DNA of 8,776 nt, from assembly GCA_964465665.1 (NCBI GenBank), contig CAYXKM010000176.1:1-8776 (forward strand), written 5' to 3'. The translations under genes were made by a program, and so were the position numbers. The notes under the pieces were generated by a model. That model was not told the origin of the DNA. It was given only the letters and a program-made list of their open reading frames with translations, and made no database searches. Below are positions 6,547-8,776 of the stretch, piece by piece (within the stretch, counting starts at the first letter, position 1; the number at the start of each line of letters is the position of its first letter). This DNA comes from JAKEGN01 sp964465665. GTDB lineage: Bacteria; Pseudomonadota; Gammaproteobacteria; Steroidobacterales; Woeseiaceae.

Positions 6547-7746
6547 ATGAAGGGCATTGATGATCAATTGAAAGAACTGACCCGCGGCACAGATGAGATC
6601 CTGCCGGCGGAAGGCCTGAAACCCAAATTGCAGAAAGGCCGCCCTCTGGTGGTAAAGGCTGGTTTCGATCCCACAGCTCCGGACCTGCATCTTGGGCACA
6701 CGGTGCTGATCAACAAGATGCGACAGTTTCAGGAGTTCGGTCACGACGTCGTGTTCCTGATAGGCGACTTTACGGGGATGATCGGTGATCCGAGCGGCAA
6801 GAACTCGACACGGCCTCCATTGAGTCGGGAGGAGGTGGAGCAAAATGCGAGGACCTATGAGGAGCAGATTTTCAAAATTCTTGACCCTGCGCGTACGCGT
6901 GTCGAATTCAATTCGACCTGGATGTCGAGTATGGATGCTGCAGGCCTGATCCGCCTGGCCGCACAGCACACGGTAGCGAGGATGCTGGAACGCGATGATT
7001 TCAGCAGGAGATACGCGGGCGGCCAACCCATATCGATTCATGAGTTTCTTTACCCGCTCGTGCAAGGCTATGACTCCATAGCGCTAAAAGCTGATGTCGA
7101 GCTTGGCGGGACCGACCAGAAATTCAATTTGCTTGTCGGCCGGCAGTTGCAGCAGAACACCGGCATAGATCCGCAGATTGTAATGACTATGCCGTTGCTC
7201 GTTGGTCTTGACGGTGTGAACAAAATGTCGAAATCACTCGGCAATTACATCGGGATCACGGAGCCGCCCGGCGAAATGTTCGGCAAAATCATGTCGATTT
7301 CCGATGATCTGATGTGGCGTTATTTTGAGCTGCTGAGTTTTCGCCCGCTTGATGAAATCGTCAGGCTCGGGACCGAAGTGTCTGACGGCAGAAATCCGCG
7401 AGACGTCAAGTTCGAGCTGGCCGAGGAGATCGTTGCGAGATTTCATGACAGAGCAACGGCGGAAAGGGAAAGGTCGGAATTCATCGCCCGTTTTCAACAG
7501 GGCGCCATGCCAGACGAGATTTCTGAGGTACGGGTGACGTCGATAGGTGGCAAAATCGGAATTGCCAGTTTGTTGAAAGAAGCCGGCCTGGTGCGCAGCA
7601 ACTCGGAGGCGTTTCGAATGATTGAGCAGGGTGCCGTACGGCTGGACGGCGTGCGGGTCAACGATCGTGGACTGGAAATCTATGCCGGCACCGCGCATGT
7701 CTATCAGGTTGGAAAAAGAAAGTTCGCCAAAGTCGTGCTCGCGTAA
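6547..7746 (+). CDS. tyrS: Tyrosyl-tRNA synthetase
   Basis: This class I synthetase attaches tyrosine to tRNA-Tyr in the cytoplasm. The 399 residues show AGFDPTAPDLHLGH (38-51) with the HIGH-type signature HLGH at 48-51. Next come the tyrosine-site stretch YPLVQGYDS (169-177), ELGGTDQKFNLL (185-196) and the class I loop KMSKS at 226-230. An S4-type RNA-binding domain occupies about residues 335-399. Length and motif wording resemble the P. aeruginosa PA0668 enzyme, the TyrRS-Z type of gammaproteobacteria with two TyrRS genes, rather than the 424-residue E. coli TyrS; that assignment is from memory. The ATG start follows GGTGAG by 5 nt. The gene is divergent from the M23 peptidase and points toward the rRNA operon. 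An intrinsic terminator lies about 160 nt after the stop. Confidence 0.97.
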   Translation: MKGIDDQLKELTRGTDEILPAEGLKPKLQKGRPLVVKAGFDPTAPDLHLGHTVLINKMRQFQEFGHDVVFLIGDFTGMIGDPSGKNSTRPPLSREEVEQNARTYEEQIFKILDPARTRVEFNSTWMSSMDAAGLIRLAAQHTVARMLERDDFSRRYAGGQPISIHEFLYPLVQGYDSIALKADVELGGTDQKFNLLVGRQLQQNTGIDPQIVMTMPLLVGLDGVNKMSKSLGNYIGITEPPGEMFGKIMSISDDLMWRYFELLSFRPLDEIVRLGTEVSDGRNPRDVKFELAEEIVARFHDRATAERERSEFIARFQQGAMPDEISEVRVTSIGGKIGIASLLKEAGLVRSNSEAFRMIEQGAVRLDGVRVNDRGLEIYAGTAHVYQVGKRKFAKVVLA

Positions 7747-8023
7747 TACAGCCGCGCTTTGCGGTGGCAGGACAGGCGGGCTCTATGTGCAGGAACCGGG
7801 GCCAGAAGCACCAGACCAGCGCATTCCGCGCATAAAGGGTCAGTCCGGAAGGGTCCGGGACGATAATCTCCGAATCGGTGACGGAGGGCGATTCACGGCT
7901 TGGGCCGTTGAGGATCAGCGGTTTTTTCGGCAGAAAAGCCATCGGGAATCGATAACCGGTTGCAGCTCCACTGGGCTGCAGAACCCGCACCCGGCAAGGA
8001 TCAAGGGCACCGGCATTTAGATG
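7747..8023. other. tyrS 3' region and spacer before the rRNA promoters
   Basis: I see no credible gene here. The stretch is rich in short hairpins: CCGC/GCGG (7752-7764), CCGGA/TCCGG near 7847-7860, CTCCG/CGGAG (7868-7886), ACGGC/GCCGT (7895-7908), the terminator at 7905-7927 and TGCAGC/GCTGCA (7961-7980). No tRNA cloverleaf was found. The DNA just upstream of P1 is not A/T rich, so a strong UP element is not evident. Confidence 0.5.
7905..7927 (+). terminator. Intrinsic terminator after tyrS
   Basis: CCGTTGA (7905-7911) pairs with TCAGCGG (7915-7921) in a 7-bp stem with one G-U pair and a GGA loop, followed at once by six T residues (7922-7927). It would separate tyrS transcription from the rRNA operon. 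Its left arm overlaps a competing hairpin, ACGGC/GCCGT at 7895-7908. Confidence 0.6.
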
Positions 8024-8082
8024 TTGACCCGAAGGATTTGGTCGCTATAATGCCCCGCTCGCTCAAGGGACGGTGCCCTTGA
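8001..8082. repeat. 12-bp inverted repeat flanking rRNA promoter P1
   Basis: TCAAGGGCACCG (8001-8012) is the exact reverse complement of CGGTGCCCTTGA (8071-8082). The arms lie 58 bp apart and bracket the P1 -35 and -10 boxes. A related half-copy, CTCAAGGGACGG, begins at 8062. It resembles no family I can name; a regulator site or DNA loop is possible. Confidence 0.55.
8024..8051 (+). promoter_or_regulatory. rRNA promoter P1
   Basis: TTGACC (8024-8029, 5 of 6) and consensus TATAAT (8046-8051) are separated by 16 nt. The bases after -10 are GCCCCGCTC, a GC-rich discriminator of the kind that makes rRNA promoters sensitive to ppGpp and DksA. Transcription should begin near 8058, about 280 nt before mature 16S. 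Confidence 0.8.
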
Positions 8083-8084
8083 GC
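8061..8084 (+). other. 9-bp hairpin at the 5' end of the P1 transcript
   Basis: GCTCAAGGG (8061-8069) and CCCTTGAGC (8076-8084) pair perfectly around the hexaloop ACGGTG. It starts within a few nucleotides of the predicted P1 start. No U tract follows, so it is not a terminator. It could protect the 5' end or, as DNA, act as an operator. Confidence 0.55.
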
Positions 8085-8105
8085 CGGACTCCCAAAGAAC
8101 CAGTT

Positions 8106-8146
8106 ACAGGCACGCGAGGGCTTTTGTTCGGCCCCGTGTCGCCTGT
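8106..8146 (+). other. 15-bp bulged hairpin overlapping promoter P2
   Basis: The left arm is ACAGGC-ACGCG (8106-8116), a bulged A8117, then GGGC (8118-8121). It pairs with GCCC (8131-8134), CGTGT (8135-8139, one G-U pair), a bulged C8140 and GCCTGT (8141-8146). The loop is 9 nt (8122-8130). The right arm ends on the first base of the P2 -10 box, and the loop holds the P2 -35 region. The fold is drawn by hand. Confidence 0.55.
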
Positions 8147-8151
8147 ATAAT
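8124..8151 (+). promoter_or_regulatory. Possible rRNA promoter P2
   Basis: A consensus TATAAT at 8146-8151 lies exactly 100 bp downstream of the P1 -10 box. The -35 is poor (TTGTTC at 8124-8129, 16-nt spacer). Tandem P1/P2 promoters about 100 bp apart are usual for gammaproteobacterial rRNA operons, which supports the call more than the -35 does. Confidence 0.5.
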
Positions 8152-8169
8152 TGTGGGTCTGCTTGAAAA

Positions 8170-8204
8170 CGGGCCGCGACCCGATTTCTATCGTTCTTTA
8201 ACAA
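8170..8204 (+). promoter_or_regulatory. rRNA antitermination leader: boxB-like hairpin and boxA
   Basis: CGGG/CCCG (8170-8173 and 8180-8183) forms a small stem-loop in the boxB position. After 9 nt comes boxA, GTTCTTTAACAA at 8193-8204, nearly the E. coli TGCTCTTTAACAA. The next bases (AATCAGATAATTTGTGTGGG-like, to about 8227) also match the E. coli rrn leader. NusB/NusE bind boxA RNA to keep RNA polymerase from terminating in rRNA. Confidence 0.85.
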
Positions 8205-8238
8205 TAAAATCAGATAATTTGTGTGGGTGCTCGCGTTG

Positions 8239-8267
8239 ACGTTTGCTTCATGGCTTACATCAAACGT
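8239..8267 (+). other. Hairpin in the pre-16S leader
   Basis: ACGTTTG (8239-8245) and CAAACGT (8261-8267) are perfect complements with a 15-nt loop. It lies in the leader between boxA and mature 16S, where processing structures occur. The partner strand of the long RNase III stem would be 3' of 16S, outside the window. Confidence 0.4.
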
Positions 8268-8335
8268 GAGAACCAAATACTTCAATTCTTAGTAATTTTG
8301 GGGATCGCGTTCGGAAGTTAAAAGCTCAAAGCTTT

Positions 8336-8776
<441 letters not shown>

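Noticed and set aside
7658..7990. 110-codon minus-strand open frame across the tyrS end and spacer
   Set aside because: It overlaps the end of tyrS and the terminator hairpins, shows no known motif and has a biased, Arg/Pro-rich composition typical of an antisense frame.
8001..8285. 94-codon minus-strand open frame in the rRNA leader
   Set aside because: It lies opposite P1, P2 and boxA, which explain the sequence. Spurious proteins are often called in rRNA leaders.

Overview
The window looks like a chromosomal segment of a gammaproteobacterium that I cannot place more finely. The evidence is the proteins (PPK1, Ppx, AnmK, a MepM-type M23 peptidase, ErpA and a TyrRS of the Pseudomonas PA0668 kind), a 16S rRNA start with typical proteobacterial features, and a boxA rRNA leader. 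It is dense housekeeping DNA. I see no insertion sequence, prophage, CRISPR array, toxin-antitoxin pair or defence gene.

Layout from left to right: the last 26 codons of erpA (+); ppx (+), 39 nt downstream and apparently starting at a rare AUU codon; ppk (-), convergent with ppx and overlapping it by 7 bp; anmK (-); a mepM-like M23 murein peptidase (-) whose stop lies 9 nt before the anmK start; a divergent promoter region; tyrS (+); a 589-nt stretch with the tyrS terminator, tandem rRNA promoters P1 and P2 and a boxB/boxA leader; and the first 441 nt of a 16S rRNA gene, cut by the window edge.

The genes form three functional groups. ppx and ppk degrade and make inorganic polyphosphate from opposing strands. 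The M23 peptidase cuts peptidoglycan cross-links, and AnmK recovers anhydro-MurNAc from murein turnover; they form a two-gene operon. tyrS and the rRNA operon both serve translation and are transcribed in the same direction. From memory, P. aeruginosa has erpA, anmK, M23 peptidase, tyrS and 16S rRNA in one neighbourhood, so the ppx/ppk pair here appears to sit between erpA and anmK.

I found no previously undescribed multi-gene system. The points most worth checking are regulatory: the apparent AUU start of ppx, a perfect 9-bp dyad centred on the extended -10 box of ppk, a 12-bp inverted repeat flanking rRNA promoter P1, and a 15-bp hairpin overlapping promoter P2.
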